64,000 nucleotides of DNA, taken from contig NZ_BCZS01000001.1 of assembly GCF_001598855.1 (NCBI RefSeq), forward strand, positions 434,001-498,000, in the 5' to 3' direction. The position numbers and the translations under genes were made by a program. The stretch is from Pluralibacter gergoviae ATCC 33028 = NBRC 105706. Lineage in GTDB: Bacteria; Pseudomonadota; Gammaproteobacteria; Enterobacterales; Enterobacteriaceae. Numbering within the stretch: position 1 is the first letter of the stretch; every line of letters starts with the position of its first letter. The notes under the pieces were generated by a model. It ran no database searches. It saw only the letters and a list, made by a program, of their open reading frames with translations, and had not been told where the DNA came from. This document shows, in pieces, positions 16,454 to 25,889 of the stretch.

Positions 16454-19400
16454 TTAGGTGTCGGCAGCCGGCCAACGCAACTTTCCGCGGCCGACGCGTA
16501 GAGCATCCACGAGCCGGGTTTTGCCCGGCAACCGTCCCGAGAATAGGCTGGGCTTGGGATCAACCGCTGGCTTCTTGAAGACGGCGATCCGCTGGTAGTC
16601 GGGGGTTACCAGCCAAGTCCGCGCGTCCCCTTCGTCGGTGACGATTCGATAGAGGCCAGCGGGCGGGGAGGACTCGGTATCGAGTAGGCGCTTGTAGCGT
16701 TCGACGGACCATTTCTGGATGCCTCCGCTGAGAGCTTCGGTTCGGAAGCGGGCCCATAACGCGGAGGTGTCGGGTGTTGGCCAGTCGCCTGCGTCGGTTT
16801 TGGCCGTAATCTCGTCGGATTCAAGCCAGGCCCGCATTTCTGCGGGCGTGACGAAGACTGGCTCAGCATCTTCGATGGCCGCCATTGCCGCGCGCCGTGA
16901 CGGCAGGCCTGCGCGGATCAGCATCGCCATCATGAACTGGGGGACACCGGTTTCGACCGCAGCCGCAGCACCGCCCGCCACCGTATCCGGCGACCAGCCG
17001 AAGGACATGCGCCGGGTGCGGACGGCTTCTAGCGCCCAGACTAGCCGATAGGTGAAGGCATCTTCGACCGCCCGCATGTTCTGCGGTCCGATCTTGGAGA
17101 CTTCTTCCCCGGACACCCAACTACGTAGGATAGCTTTCCAATTCGGCGGCAGCGCGTTCGCCTTGTCAGGGATGAAAGGCCGCATGAACAGCAGGCGTTC
17201 GCCGAGTCCGCCTAGAGCATCGGCGAGTTCGTTGATGTCGCCGCTCAACGCTGCACTGTCTGCCCTGTCGATGAGTTCGGCCAGCTCGTCCGCCATAGCG
17301 TCGATGAGGAGGCCAGCTTCGAGCCCGACTCCCATCGCGAAATGCCCGCGTCGCGTTGGGGTGGTGGTGGCTTTCCAGATGAGACCAGCGCGTGCTTCGA
17401 ATACCTTCCGGTGCAGGGAAGCGACATCCTCGTCCTCCCGAGCAATTTGGCGAGCCCAGAGTGACCCCCTGAGCGCTTCGTCTAGAAGCTTAGGTAGATC
17501 GGCGCGATCAGCGTCTAGGGCTTCGATCAGACCGAATACAGTGGCGTCGAGGCGTTCGACGAGCTGAGACAGGGGCTCCTCGTCGATGGTTTCCTCCTCG
17601 TCGTCCGTCTCGTCTTCATCGTCGGTGGTAGCGTCGTATTCCACTGCGGCGGCCAGTCGTTCTGCCACCCCTGCTTCTTCGTCAGGTGACCTCCAAGCCT
17701 CGCGGGCGTTGGCGAGATATTCCCAGGCGTCATCTCTATCCAAGACACCCTCGCGCGATAGACGCTCAAGGATTTCGGCAACGATCTGAATAAGGCCGCT
17801 TTTAAGCGTCCTGGCCTTGGCAGAGGCGACCAGTTCCCTCCATTCTTTCTTTCGCCATTTGATTTTGTCGAACATGACATGGACGATCAGCCCCTCGACA
17901 TCGACGAATGCACGTCCGGCGCGGCCGGCCACGTTCGCGAACTCCTCGCCTTTGATCTTCTCGGAGGCGCGATATAGCGCGGGCACAAGCAGCACGGCAG
18001 CGTTGAGATTGAGGCCCTGCGAGAGCGTCGGCGAAGCGACAATGACCTTTAGCGCTCCTTCGGATAGGAGCAGTTCCAGTTCGCGTAGGAACGGGCTCGG
18101 CAGTCGGCCGTGATGAATGGCAACGCCCACCTTCAGGCTGGCCACGGCTGGATGATTCTCGCCCAACCATTCCTTTCCGACTTCCAGGGCGCGGGCTATT
18201 GGAGCCTCGTCTTCCAGCAACGAGTCCAGATAGCCGCGCTTGCAGAGGTCCACGACTTGTTTGCCGTAGCTCTCGACCCAGTTTGCTTGGGTAGAGAAGA
18301 TCAAGGTGCGCTTGCCCTGGCTCGCGAACTCCCATGCCGCGAACAGAGCGAGGTGCGAGTTCTTGCGTGGATAGGGCTTCTTCTCCTTCCCGAGCGCTGG
18401 TTTTTCCGCGACGAATTTGTCAAGGAAGGGGCCATCGTCGTCTAGATCGAGCCGTAGCAACGCGTCCTTACCTCGCCAGGTAAGCACGCCGAATCTCTGG
18501 CGCGTTGGGCGCCAGTCGGAACGCACAGGCTCCCCGGGTTCGTCGGAACGAATCCATGCGGTAAGGTCGTCGAGTTCGTCGCCGCTTGGCAGGATCGCGG
18601 AAAGGCAAACTATTCGGCGCTCTGCCGCATCCGTGCGCCGAAGTAGGCGCTGCACGAGCGTCTCATAGCGGATTTCGCGCTCACTAGGACCGATCATGTG
18701 GCCTTCGTCGAGGACGATCAGGCCGACATCGTCAATCAGCGTCTGGTCGCTTCTCAGAGCGAAGTCGAGTTTTTCGGGCGTCGCAATGATGATCTCCCGT
18801 GTGCGGAGGGCGTCTTCATCACTGGCCGAAAGGCCGCTGGCGCCGTAGAGAGAAGAGACACCAAACCCTAGTGGCGCGAAGGTTTTCCTGAAAGATCGTT
18901 CGGTCTGGGCCGAAAGAGCGCGCAGCGGTGTGACGATTAGCACCCGGCGTGCGGAGGATAGGGTCATTAACGCGGCAATCTCTGCCACTCGTGTTTTGCC
19001 CGCGCTGGTCGGCAGGGCGACGACCAGATCGTCCGTGACGTCTGTGGAGCGCTGGGCGGCTTCGCGCTGCGATGGCCATAGCTCCACCTCTGAGGTCTTG
19101 CGGGCGTAAAGTGAAGATATAAACAACCGCCGCAGGTCGGGATATTTTTCCTCCGCACCCTCGGGTGGCTCAGTCGGCAAATTCTGGTGTAGCGAGTGTT
19201 GCCACAAGTCGTCGATCAGGTGACGGCAGAGATTCGAGATCCACCACAGCGGGACGTTCTCAGCGTTGTCGGCAAGCCCGACAGCGGTGGTAAGGAGCTC
19301 TCGTGCGGCTTCGATCGGCTCGACCTCGCCCGTCTCAAGCGCGAAGTCGAAAAATGCCAGAGCACGGCAGACCGTCGTATTGAGAATTGTCGACAGCACT

Positions 19401-19984
19401 TCGTCGACGTCAGCGTCTCCACCCTGCAGCGCCGCCGCAATCTGCTCATCGCCGTGAGCCCCATCATTCAACCAGTCGCGAACGAAGCCGCGAAGTTGGT
19501 CGAGATCGCGCAGTATCAGGTGTCGGATCGCTATTTCGCCGGGTGAGACGTTAAGGTCTTCCTCTGTCTCGTTGAAGATTGAAAAGGCGACGGCCGAGAA
19601 GCCGGCTAGATGGTAGGCTGCAGCAGCAATAGTGCGGCGGAATCCGCGATCAGGCGACTCTGGATTACCATTGCGCACCAGGGCTTCGAAGGCGTTGGCT
19701 GCGCGCTCAAAGGCCTTGCCAGTGAGTTCTGAAGCACCAGCCTGAGCCTGCAGTGCCATTGCGCCTCGAAGCAGGGCAAAACCGTGCTCGGCAAGATCTG
19801 TTTCGATGGTTGCGCCAAGCGGCGGAGCGTTTTGCGGCAATACGCCATCCTCGCGCATCAACGACCAAGCTGCACCGCGATAGAGGAGGCGCCCGAGAAT
19901 ACCGTCAACTGTAGCGGCCGTCAGGAAGGTGCTTAATTCTTCAGTCGTCTCCAAGATCTTCCGCCTCTCGGTACATTGCCGCAA
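16454..19984 (-). CDS. hamB: HamB: superfamily 2 helicase of Hachiman defence
   Basis: A 1176-residue protein. ALPTSAGKTRVAEIAAL is Walker A (motif I), IVLDEGHMIG is the DEAH-type motif II, VGVAIHHGRLPSPF and IVASPTLSQGLNLNAAVL are helicase C-terminal motifs, and GRAGRAF is motif VI. It overlaps hamA by about 44 bases. The ATG at 19984 is inside hamA. A TTG at 19954 preceded by GAGAGG is an alternative start. In Hachiman the helicase senses DNA ends or damage and unleashes the HamA nuclease. Codons are GC-rich, unlike DRT3 beside it, so it was probably acquired separately. Confidence 0.88.
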   Translation of the reverse strand: MRQCTERRKILETTEELSTFLTAATVDGILGRLLYRGAAWSLMREDGVLPQNAPPLGATIETDLAEHGFALLRGAMALQAQAGASELTGKAFERAANAFEALVRNGNPESPDRGFRRTIAAAAYHLAGFSAVAFSIFNETEEDLNVSPGEIAIRHLILRDLDQLRGFVRDWLNDGAHGDEQIAAALQGGDADVDEVLSTILNTTVCRALAFFDFALETGEVEPIEAARELLTTAVGLADNAENVPLWWISNLCRHLIDDLWQHSLHQNLPTEPPEGAEEKYPDLRRLFISSLYARKTSEVELWPSQREAAQRSTDVTDDLVVALPTSAGKTRVAEIAALMTLSSARRVLIVTPLRALSAQTERSFRKTFAPLGFGVSSLYGASGLSASDEDALRTREIIIATPEKLDFALRSDQTLIDDVGLIVLDEGHMIGPSEREIRYETLVQRLLRRTDAAERRIVCLSAILPSGDELDDLTAWIRSDEPGEPVRSDWRPTRQRFGVLTWRGKDALLRLDLDDDGPFLDKFVAEKPALGKEKKPYPRKNSHLALFAAWEFASQGKRTLIFSTQANWVESYGKQVVDLCKRGYLDSLLEDEAPIARALEVGKEWLGENHPAVASLKVGVAIHHGRLPSPFLRELELLLSEGALKVIVASPTLSQGLNLNAAVLLVPALYRASEKIKGEEFANVAGRAGRAFVDVEGLIVHVMFDKIKWRKKEWRELVASAKARTLKSGLIQIVAEILERLSREGVLDRDDAWEYLANAREAWRSPDEEAGVAERLAAAVEYDATTDDEDETDDEEETIDEEPLSQLVERLDATVFGLIEALDADRADLPKLLDEALRGSLWARQIAREDEDVASLHRKVFEARAGLIWKATTTPTRRGHFAMGVGLEAGLLIDAMADELAELIDRADSAALSGDINELADALGGLGERLLFMRPFIPDKANALPPNWKAILRSWVSGEEVSKIGPQNMRAVEDAFTYRLVWALEAVRTRRMSFGWSPDTVAGGAAAAVETGVPQFMMAMLIRAGLPSRRAAMAAIEDAEPVFVTPAEMRAWLESDEITAKTDAGDWPTPDTSALWARFRTEALSGGIQKWSVERYKRLLDTESSPPAGLYRIVTDEGDARTWLVTPDYQRIAVFKKPAVDPKPSLFSGRLPGKTRLVDALRVGRGKLRWPAADT

Positions 19985-20717
19985 TGAAATCCTGATGGTC
20001 TTCGACGTGAATGTTCACGACGTAGTGGTCCCTGTTGACTCCAGCGGCTTCAAGGTTCTCTTTCAGGGAAGCGTGAGGGCCGTTACCTGACACGGTGAAG
20101 AGCATGTGGTCGATGCGATCGGCTCGCATAGACTTAAGACCCACTTCGTCGCGAAGGTCGCGACCCAGTGCATTATCGCCAGCGTCGTTGCTCTCCAGCA
20201 GGCGATTGGCGACGAACAGCAGCGAGTCAGGCGTGCAGCGGCCATTGTCGCGGTCGAGAACCTTGCGGGCGGCGGTGACCGTGGTTTTGCCAAGCTTCTG
20301 GTTACTTTTAGCTTCACCTTTTAGCAGCCAGAGCTTATTGTCTTGGTAGCCCGCGCCGATGAAGTCATCGCCGCGCATGGCCATGTTACGGCCGTCCTTG
20401 TAACGGAGCCGGCGCACGGGTACCCGCAGACCGATTTCTTCCTCCACTAGTTCAGTCGCAAGGATTTCGCCGAGGTCGCCAGAGCGGCCCTTGGGGGTAT
20501 TAGGCATTGCCTCGCTGAGGATCTTGGCAGCAACCTTGTATCCTAGTCGCCCTACGTCATCGGCGATGCGTTCAAGTCGGTCGTAGTGCGAGCGAATTGT
20601 CTCAGCAAGGTCCTCGCGGATATCATCGCGGCCGCCGTCCTTCTCGACATACGTCCAGTAATACTTGCGTTCATCATTTTCTTTAATGGACTCACACCAC
20701 TTCTCATATAGCCCCAC
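19941..20717 (-). CDS. hamA: HamA: DUF1837 nuclease of Hachiman defence
   Basis: A 258-residue protein starting at a GTG (20717) with GGGAGAAG upstream. The DUF1837 pattern is clear: [17 protein letters not shown], then [22 protein letters not shown] and [13 protein letters not shown], giving the D...E-x-K nuclease residues. It lies directly upstream of and overlaps the HamB helicase gene, the canonical hamA-hamB order. Expected role: non-specific DNA cleavage causing abortive infection when HamB is activated. Confidence 0.88.
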   Translation of the reverse strand: MGLYEKWCESIKENDERKYYWTYVEKDGGRDDIREDLAETIRSHYDRLERIADDVGRLGYKVAAKILSEAMPNTPKGRSGDLGEILATELVEEEIGLRVPVRRLRYKDGRNMAMRGDDFIGAGYQDNKLWLLKGEAKSNQKLGKTTVTAARKVLDRDNGRCTPDSLLFVANRLLESNDAGDNALGRDLRDEVGLKSMRADRIDHMLFTVSGNGPHASLKENLEAAGVNRDHYVVNIHVEDHQDFIAAMYREAEDLGDD

Positions 20718-20952
20718 GGCGCTTCTCCCTTCTCCCGATCAATCAGTTCTGATAACGTCAAGATTTTCCCGATTCGAAATCGGCTTATTGAAAGAACCCA
20801 TCGTCAGCGCTTTACCACGTATCTTGCAAAATGGCGTCAATCTCTTCCCGCTCAGTTTCAGTCGCGCCAATCAATGGGAAGCCGCTCAGATTTCTTTCAA
20901 TCACCAACAGGCAAACATTTCTGATAATGTACCCTATAGGAGAGGAGACGCA

Positions 20953-22245
20953 ATGTCAGAGAATAATCCACACGATGCCGCGCAGACTTTGCCCCAGGAT
21001 CGGGAAACGCTGTACCACTTGGTCTGGAGCGAGCCCGCGGAACGTATAACTGTGTTGTATGACATCAGTACTGAGTTACTGGCAAAACGATGCAGCGAAA
21101 TGCGGATACCCAGACCGCTTGCCGGTTACTGGAAGGCACTTGCGCATGGGACTGCACCCGCAATTCCAGCCCTGCCCGCTCTGAGAAATGGTAAGGCGGA
21201 AAAGGTACGCGAGAATGACAATTCATCAATGCAATTTCCTGCCATTACGGTATCAAAATCAGCATATTCAGTCGCCCCAAAGCAAGCTTCTGTTACGAGT
21301 AATGGCTATGGATTGATAAATGATCTCAAAACGTATCTGCCAGTCTCTTCGGTTACAGAAGATGGCTATTATAAACCTGCGAAAAAGAAATTACTGGATC
21401 TCAACGTTTCTGATACGGGATTTGAGCACGCAATTGAGTTCCTGAGCCGGTTCATTGAAGCTCTGGGGAAAAAGGGTTATCGGGTAACGCTGGATGCTCC
21501 GGGAGAAAAACTACATCGTACGGATATTGATATTAAGGAAGATCTAAAAGCGGGAGGATATCGCTGGGAGAATTTATGGCGGCCTTATACGGCAAGTATT
21601 ATTTGTGTCGGTGATATGTACTTTGCGTTTAATCTTGCTGAAATGACGGAGTATGTTCCAGCGAAAAAAGTCAAAAACCGCTATATTCGTGATGAACAGA
21701 TGGGACGGTGGATTCGGGGGAAAAATAGTGAGTCTTTGATACACGTATCAAAACATACTCTACCTACCGGGCGATTTCTGTTGCAGCTTTACTCGCCTTA
21801 TTCTTACTCAGAATGGTTGGTACAGTTCCGTCAGACGAAACAGTGCGGGTTAATTAGCCAGATCCCTAAGATGATTTCGGCGATGCAGGAGGCTGTTCCG
21901 CTAATTTCAAAGCAGCTAGAAGAGGCTAGAATAAAAGCTGAGGAGCGGTGTGTCCAGCGTGAGCGGGAATTAGCCATATATCTTGAAAAGGAGCGGATAG
22001 GTCGGGAACAGGAAGCTTACCGTGCCAGCCGTGCCGAGCTCAAATCTATTATGGTTCAGTGGGCTGAAGATAAACGGCTGGAACAGTTTTTTCACGAAGC
22101 AGAGTCAGATACGGCAACGCTTGATGTTGAGCAAAAGGTGCAGGTTATGAAACGGCTACAACTGGCTCGCCAGTTCCTGTCAGAGGATACGGCGATAGAA
22201 AGGTTGCTGAAGTGGAAAACGCCGCAAGAGCGCTTAATAAAATAA
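20953..22245 (+). CDS. uncharacterised ICE protein with a VWS...GYWKALA motif
   Basis: I place the start at 20953 ([11 protein letters not shown]) because AGGAG lies 5 bases upstream. The longer open frame overlaps hamA. The 430-residue product begins with [20 protein letters not shown] then [15 protein letters not shown], a small helical motif common in uncharacterised accessory proteins. The middle is a mixed domain with [14 protein letters not shown]. Residues about 330-410 are a charged coiled coil ([18 protein letters not shown] and on). It is divergent from hamA. The function is unknown. Confidence 0.7.
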   Translation: MSENNPHDAAQTLPQDRETLYHLVWSEPAERITVLYDISTELLAKRCSEMRIPRPLAGYWKALAHGTAPAIPALPALRNGKAEKVRENDNSSMQFPAITVSKSAYSVAPKQASVTSNGYGLINDLKTYLPVSSVTEDGYYKPAKKKLLDLNVSDTGFEHAIEFLSRFIEALGKKGYRVTLDAPGEKLHRTDIDIKEDLKAGGYRWENLWRPYTASIICVGDMYFAFNLAEMTEYVPAKKVKNRYIRDEQMGRWIRGKNSESLIHVSKHTLPTGRFLLQLYSPYSYSEWLVQFRQTKQCGLISQIPKMISAMQEAVPLISKQLEEARIKAEERCVQRERELAIYLEKERIGREQEAYRASRAELKSIMVQWAEDKRLEQFFHEAESDTATLDVEQKVQVMKRLQLARQFLSEDTAIERLLKWKTPQERLIK

Positions 22246-22849
22246 TAATATTATTATTCCGTAGGTTATAGGTTTCAGGGGTGAGGTGTGTCATTCAGCG
22301 CAAAATATTACTGGCTGACGGTTAGGTTCAAGCAATGAGTATTTTAATATTACCACTCTTAATCAGCCGCTCGCTATACCTCTCTTTCATTGGGATTTGT
22401 AGTACGGCAGCAGTCCTGTCCCCTGCATACGAATATCGGATATCCAGAGCGAGTGTACCGATTGTAGCCGTTGCGTATTGATTAAAAGCAGGATTATGAA
22501 GTCCGCTACTCTTTAAAACCGACTGACAGTTCAGGTCTGAACTAATAGCGTTAAATCAAAACCCAAAACCCAAAACCCAAAACCCAAAACCCAAAACCCA
22601 AAACCCAAAACCCAAAATCATTTCACCGCTGCGAACCAAGGGGCGCTACGCCCGCTATGTAGGTCATATCTTTTCCCTCCGTGTAATTTCTGTTCCCGTA
22701 CCAGCTTCCGGTTAATCGTTCCCCAACATAACCCGTCCCACAAGTGTAAATGGCACGCATACTGCGCCCTTGCAGGCCGGAACGATGCCGGGAAAGCGAA
22801 CCGTCAGGCGATACGAAGACGAAAATCACACCACTGACGGAGAAAAACC
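22246..22849. other. gene-free region between 20953 gene and ardC
   Basis: It holds a 14-bp near-perfect palindrome GTTCAGGTCTGAAC at 22529-22542 and a heptamer tandem repeat just after it. No supported gene is present. The stretch 22700-22849 probably contains the ardC promoter and leader, with a GGAG site before 22850. Confidence 0.5.
22558..22617. repeat. telomere-like heptamer tandem repeat (AAAACCC)8
   Basis: Eight uninterrupted copies of AAAACCC plus a trailing AAAA. The minus strand is (GGGTTTT)n, which has enough G runs to form intramolecular quadruplexes. Such repeats are prone to slippage, so copy number probably varies among strains. Confidence 0.95.
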
Positions 22850-23794
22850 ATGACTATTTCCCTGCATACTCAGACTTGCGCCCCTAACACCGCATCGGCA
22901 ACCAGCGTATCCCCGCTGGACCCGTCAGGCTCCTCAAAAACGAAATTTTCCAAAACCAAAACTGATATTTATCAGACGGTTACTGACAGCATTATTTCTG
23001 CCCTTGAAACGGGCGTTAAGCCGTGGTCCTGCCCGTGGCAGCGCGTACCGGGTATGTCAGGATTGCCTTCAAATTACTCAACTGGTATGGCTTACAGTGG
23101 AATGAATATCATGTTGTTGTGGAGCAGTGCGTCAGAACAGGGATTCAAGGATTCACGCTGGATGACTTACAAACAGGCGCAAGCGGAAGGCAGGCAGGTA
23201 CGCAAGGGAGAACACGGCACTACCGCCATTTTCTATACCACGCTGGAAAAGGAAAATGACAACGGAGAAACTGACTATATCCCGATGCTGAAGACGTTCA
23301 CCGTGTTTAATGTTGAGCAAATTGATGGTTTGCCTCTAAGTGACGAAGCCGTTTGTCCGGCAGAGACCTTTGAATCGCTACCGCGTGCGGAAGCGCTTTT
23401 CCGTAACAGTGGTGCAACCATCATTGAGAAGGGACAAAACGCCTTTTTTGCACCATCAACCGATGAAATCCGTTTACCGGAACGTTGTCTTTTTACCGAT
23501 GCTGCCAATTTCTACGCCACCGGCCTGCATGAGCTGATTCACTGGAGCGGGGCAAAAAGTCGGCTGAACCGTGAAATGAAAGGGAAGTTTGGCAGTGAGG
23601 GATATGCGTTTGAGGAGTTGATCGCCGAACTGGGAAGTGCGTTCCTGGTGGCGGATCTGGGGATCGTTGGAGAGGTGCAGCATGAAAGCTATATCGCTTC
23701 CTGGCTGAAAGCACTGAAGAACGACAAGCGCTATATTTTCAAGGCCGCCAGTGCGGCATCCAAAGCGCATCGTTATTTGATGGATAAGCTTTGA
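22850..23794 (+). CDS. ardC-like: ArdC-like antirestriction protein (ssDNA-binding N-terminus plus zincin peptidase)
   Basis: A 314-residue protein. The N-terminal ArdC domain includes DIYQTVTDSIISALETGVKP, WSCPWQR, SGMNIMLLW and the ARKGEHGT-like QVRKGEHGTTAIFY. The C-terminal zincin-like part includes TGLHELIHWSGAKSRL, the HExxH zinc motif, and EELIAELGSAFLV. The family binds single-stranded DNA and protects incoming conjugative DNA from restriction. GGAGAAAAACC precedes the ATG. Its presence in the transfer element fits protection during establishment in a new host. Confidence 0.85.
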   Translation: MTISLHTQTCAPNTASATSVSPLDPSGSSKTKFSKTKTDIYQTVTDSIISALETGVKPWSCPWQRVPGMSGLPSNYSTGMAYSGMNIMLLWSSASEQGFKDSRWMTYKQAQAEGRQVRKGEHGTTAIFYTTLEKENDNGETDYIPMLKTFTVFNVEQIDGLPLSDEAVCPAETFESLPRAEALFRNSGATIIEKGQNAFFAPSTDEIRLPERCLFTDAANFYATGLHELIHWSGAKSRLNREMKGKFGSEGYAFEELIAELGSAFLVADLGIVGEVQHESYIASWLKALKNDKRYIFKAASAASKAHRYLMDKL

Positions 23795-24136
23795 GCGGGA
23801 ATGCACTGCAAAGGAATGGGGCTTTCCGTGAAAACAGTAACGCTGTAGGGACATGAGTGAGGCGGAGCGCAGACAGGGCGAGCACCGAACAGTCATGTTC
23901 CTGCAGTGGAATTAAAACAACCCCAAGAAGGGATTGATGTGTAGTTACTCCATGTGATTAATTGCATTAGCTCATATCGCTGTACAGCTTTCTCGTACAG
24001 TACACAACCAAATATGACAGTCAGTTAAGAGCGATCAACGGGCATTGCTAACATCGCGGTTTATCAATCCAAAAGGAGCAGGTCAACGGGTATAAATTAT
24101 AGTGGGTTATTATTGTATTGAAAATTAAATTGATAG
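23795..24136. other. gene-free region after ardC
   Basis: No supported gene on either strand. It contains AT-rich sequence and an intrinsic terminator at its right end (listed separately). Confidence 0.4.
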
Positions 24137-24158
24137 GCCCGCAGTTATGCGGGCTTTT
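24137..24158 (+). terminator. intrinsic terminator
   Basis: GCCCGCA/TGCGGGC stem with a GTTA loop followed by TTTT. It lies between ardC and the convergent WYL gene and can serve transcripts from the left. Confidence 0.75.
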
Positions 24159-24173
24159 ATATTTGAGGTAATG

Positions 24174-25073
24174 TCAGGAAATTGCACCATACCTAAAAAG
24201 CATATCATGATTTTTTAGTTCGAAATTATAGAAGATGTTATTATCTCCTTTTTCTTTGTAATGCACCATCCATTGATTCAGGATTATCCATATTAACGCT
24301 GCCCTTTCTGTAAGTAATATTTTATTTTCATTTCGAGGAATGCCAAAATCCCTGGCGACTCGTTCCTTTTCATTCTTATTAAGAATTGAATTAATTTCAA
24401 GCTCAACAGGCAGGTTAAGTTTCCATAATGAGTCATAGTCAAGACTATGTTCTTTCTCTATATCTTCATTAGTTTCAGAAACGTCAATAACTCTGGAAAA
24501 ATTAAAATTTTTATATCTAACAGCGGGTTGTGACGGGGCGTTTTCATGGTAAGCCCTGAAAATCCAGTTCCTGCCATCAAATAAAATAGCCAGTGGAGAG
24601 AGTAATCTGCTGTCTGTGTTTTTACTGGACGCTGAATCGTAATTGCAGAGAATTTTTTTGTTATTAAGCATTGCCCTGGTGATTTTAGAAACCTCAATTG
24701 AGTTAAGAGTTGATTTTATAAAACCAACTCTCTCGAAAGGCGTGTTGATTCTGGAGTTGATTATCTTATTTTTGTTAAACCCTTCAGCTAACATTTCTAG
24801 TGCGTCATCTACACTAAAGTCCACAAATGGAATAAAACTGTCAATCTTGATTATGAATTTCTTTTCGCTTTTATCATAATCGAAATTATTCTCTCTGAGA
24901 GAATTGTATTCCGCAATTATGCGCGTTGCGGTAATTTCAGAAACATCAAATTCTTTAGTTATATCCAGTCTGGAAAATTGTCCTTTGTAGAGCAATAAAA
25001 AATCAATAAAAGCTAATCTCAGAGCTAAGTTCTGGTCATTTTTTAGTATGTCTGTAAAAGATTTATCGGTCAT
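24174..25073 (-). CDS. WYL-domain transcriptional regulator
   Basis: A 299-residue protein. An N-terminal winged helix (QFSRLDITKEFDVSEITATR, residues about 33-52) is followed by a WYL-like middle (LSPLAILFDGRNWIFRAYHE, then NFNFSRVIDVSET). The last ~90 residues are a small C-terminal domain (WCX-like). This is the BrxR/CapW-type architecture that represses defence or island genes and may respond to a nucleotide ligand. It is AT-rich and divergent from the three-gene set beginning at 25280, which is the obvious target. Confidence 0.75.
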   Translation of the reverse strand: MTDKSFTDILKNDQNLALRLAFIDFLLLYKGQFSRLDITKEFDVSEITATRIIAEYNSLRENNFDYDKSEKKFIIKIDSFIPFVDFSVDDALEMLAEGFNKNKIINSRINTPFERVGFIKSTLNSIEVSKITRAMLNNKKILCNYDSASSKNTDSRLLSPLAILFDGRNWIFRAYHENAPSQPAVRYKNFNFSRVIDVSETNEDIEKEHSLDYDSLWKLNLPVELEINSILNKNEKERVARDFGIPRNENKILLTERAALIWIILNQWMVHYKEKGDNNIFYNFELKNHDMLFRYGAIS

Positions 25074-25238
25074 GGTATCAGCCTCATGTCTACTCTAAGT
25101 AGATTCTACCACAAACCATCGCTCACATGGTTATCATTTTGATAGCCTTATAGATCGCTTTATAGGTTCGTATGTGGCATGTTTCCATGTGCAAGTGCTT
25201 GACAAAGGGCAGGCGGCATTTTAGATTAAAGCTGACTA

Positions 25239-25255
25239 GTGGGAATTGGTCCCAC
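25239..25255. promoter_or_regulatory. inverted repeat in the WYL/small-protein divergent region
   Basis: GTGGGA and TCCCAC are separated by 5 bases, about 25 bases before the start of the 25280 gene. It could be an operator for the divergent WYL regulator or an mRNA hairpin just before the ribosome site. Confidence 0.35.
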
Positions 25256-25279
25256 CGGTAACTTTTAGGAGCAGCCCAG

Positions 25280-25450
25280 ATGGCTACTAACCCACCGAAA
25301 GATGGACATAGAAATGGAATGGTTAAACAGCGCTCACAGGTGTTTAATCCATTGACGGAGACATGGACTAAGCGTGATACGCAGACAGGGCGCTTTATGG
25401 ATGGTAAGGCAGATGGTGATCCATTCAAAGGCGTAAGAAAGGAAAAGTAA
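25280..25450 (+). CDS. conserved 56-residue protein
   Basis: ATG at 25280 with AGGAG eight bases upstream. It encodes 56 residues, MATNPPKDGHRNGMVKQRSQ, then FNPLTETWTKRDTQTGRFMD and KADGDPFKGVRKEK. The Gly/Lys/Arg-rich pattern ending in PFKGVRKEK matches a widespread but unnamed family of very small basic proteins found in accessory regions. A perfect terminator begins at its stop codon. The function is unknown, perhaps nucleic-acid binding. Confidence 0.75.
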   Translation: MATNPPKDGHRNGMVKQRSQVFNPLTETWTKRDTQTGRFMDGKADGDPFKGVRKEK

Positions 25451-25478
25451 AGTGGATGCTGTATTAAGCATCCACTTT
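25449..25478 (+). terminator. intrinsic terminator after the 56-residue gene
   Basis: AAAGTGGATGCT/AGCATCCACTTT form a perfect 12-bp stem with a 6-base loop, overlapping the stop codon of the small gene. Confidence 0.8.
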
Positions 25479-25591
25479 ATGATTGCACTCAGCACTTAAC
25501 TTCCCCAAGAAAGTGCCTAACCCAAAGGCTGTTAATCAGAATGCCATGACGGAAGCTTCTGGTCAACAGCCAACACATAAGAGGTTCTTTT

Positions 25592-25855
25592 ATGAACTTT
25601 CAGCATTATAGTTTAAATCATCGTCACAAGGGCGATGTGGTAGAAATCTTCTTGCAAGGAAATGCCGCTAATATTCGGGTCATGGATGATATTAATTTCC
25701 ATAGATATAAAAGCCGCCAGCGTTATCAATATCTGGGTGGGCTAGCTATGAAATCACTTACTCGGATTCAAATACCAAATGAAGGAAACTGGCATGTTGC
25801 TGTTGACCTTGAAGGTTACCGTGGTAATGTGCGCTCATCTGTAAGAGTACTGTGA
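25592..25855 (+). CDS. DUF1883 domain protein
   Basis: An 87-residue single-domain protein: MNFQHYSLNHRHKGDVVEIF, then QGNAANIRVMDDINFHRYKS, and a glycine-rich end WHVAVDLEGYRGNVRSSVRVL. The pattern is diagnostic of DUF1883, a small beta domain also found fused to TIR domains. GAGG precedes the ATG. It has its own downstream terminator and lies between a conserved small protein and a nucleotidyltransferase. Confidence 0.85.
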   Translation: MNFQHYSLNHRHKGDVVEIFLQGNAANIRVMDDINFHRYKSRQRYQYLGGLAMKSLTRIQIPNEGNWHVAVDLEGYRGNVRSSVRVL

Positions 25856-25863
25856 GATAAAAA

Positions 25864-25880
25864 GGGGCCTTCCAGGCCCC
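25864..25880 (+). terminator. hairpin between the DUF1883 and nucleotidyltransferase genes
   Basis: GGGGCCT/AGGCCCC with a TCC loop, 8 bases after the DUF1883 stop. There is no T run. Its close position to the next ATG (25890) means it could also limit ribosome access to that gene. Confidence 0.5.
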
Positions 25881-25889
25881 CAATTCATT

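Noticed and set aside
16351-18335. several frames overlapping hamB on both strands
   Set aside because: Shadows of a GC-rich gene without start sites or motifs.
22558-22617. CRISPR array as an explanation for the tandem repeats
   Set aside because: The units are seven bases with no spacers and no cas genes are present. It is a simple tandem repeat.
22623-22829. 68-residue minus-strand frame before ardC
   Set aside because: No ribosome site or family. The segment looks like the ardC leader/promoter region.
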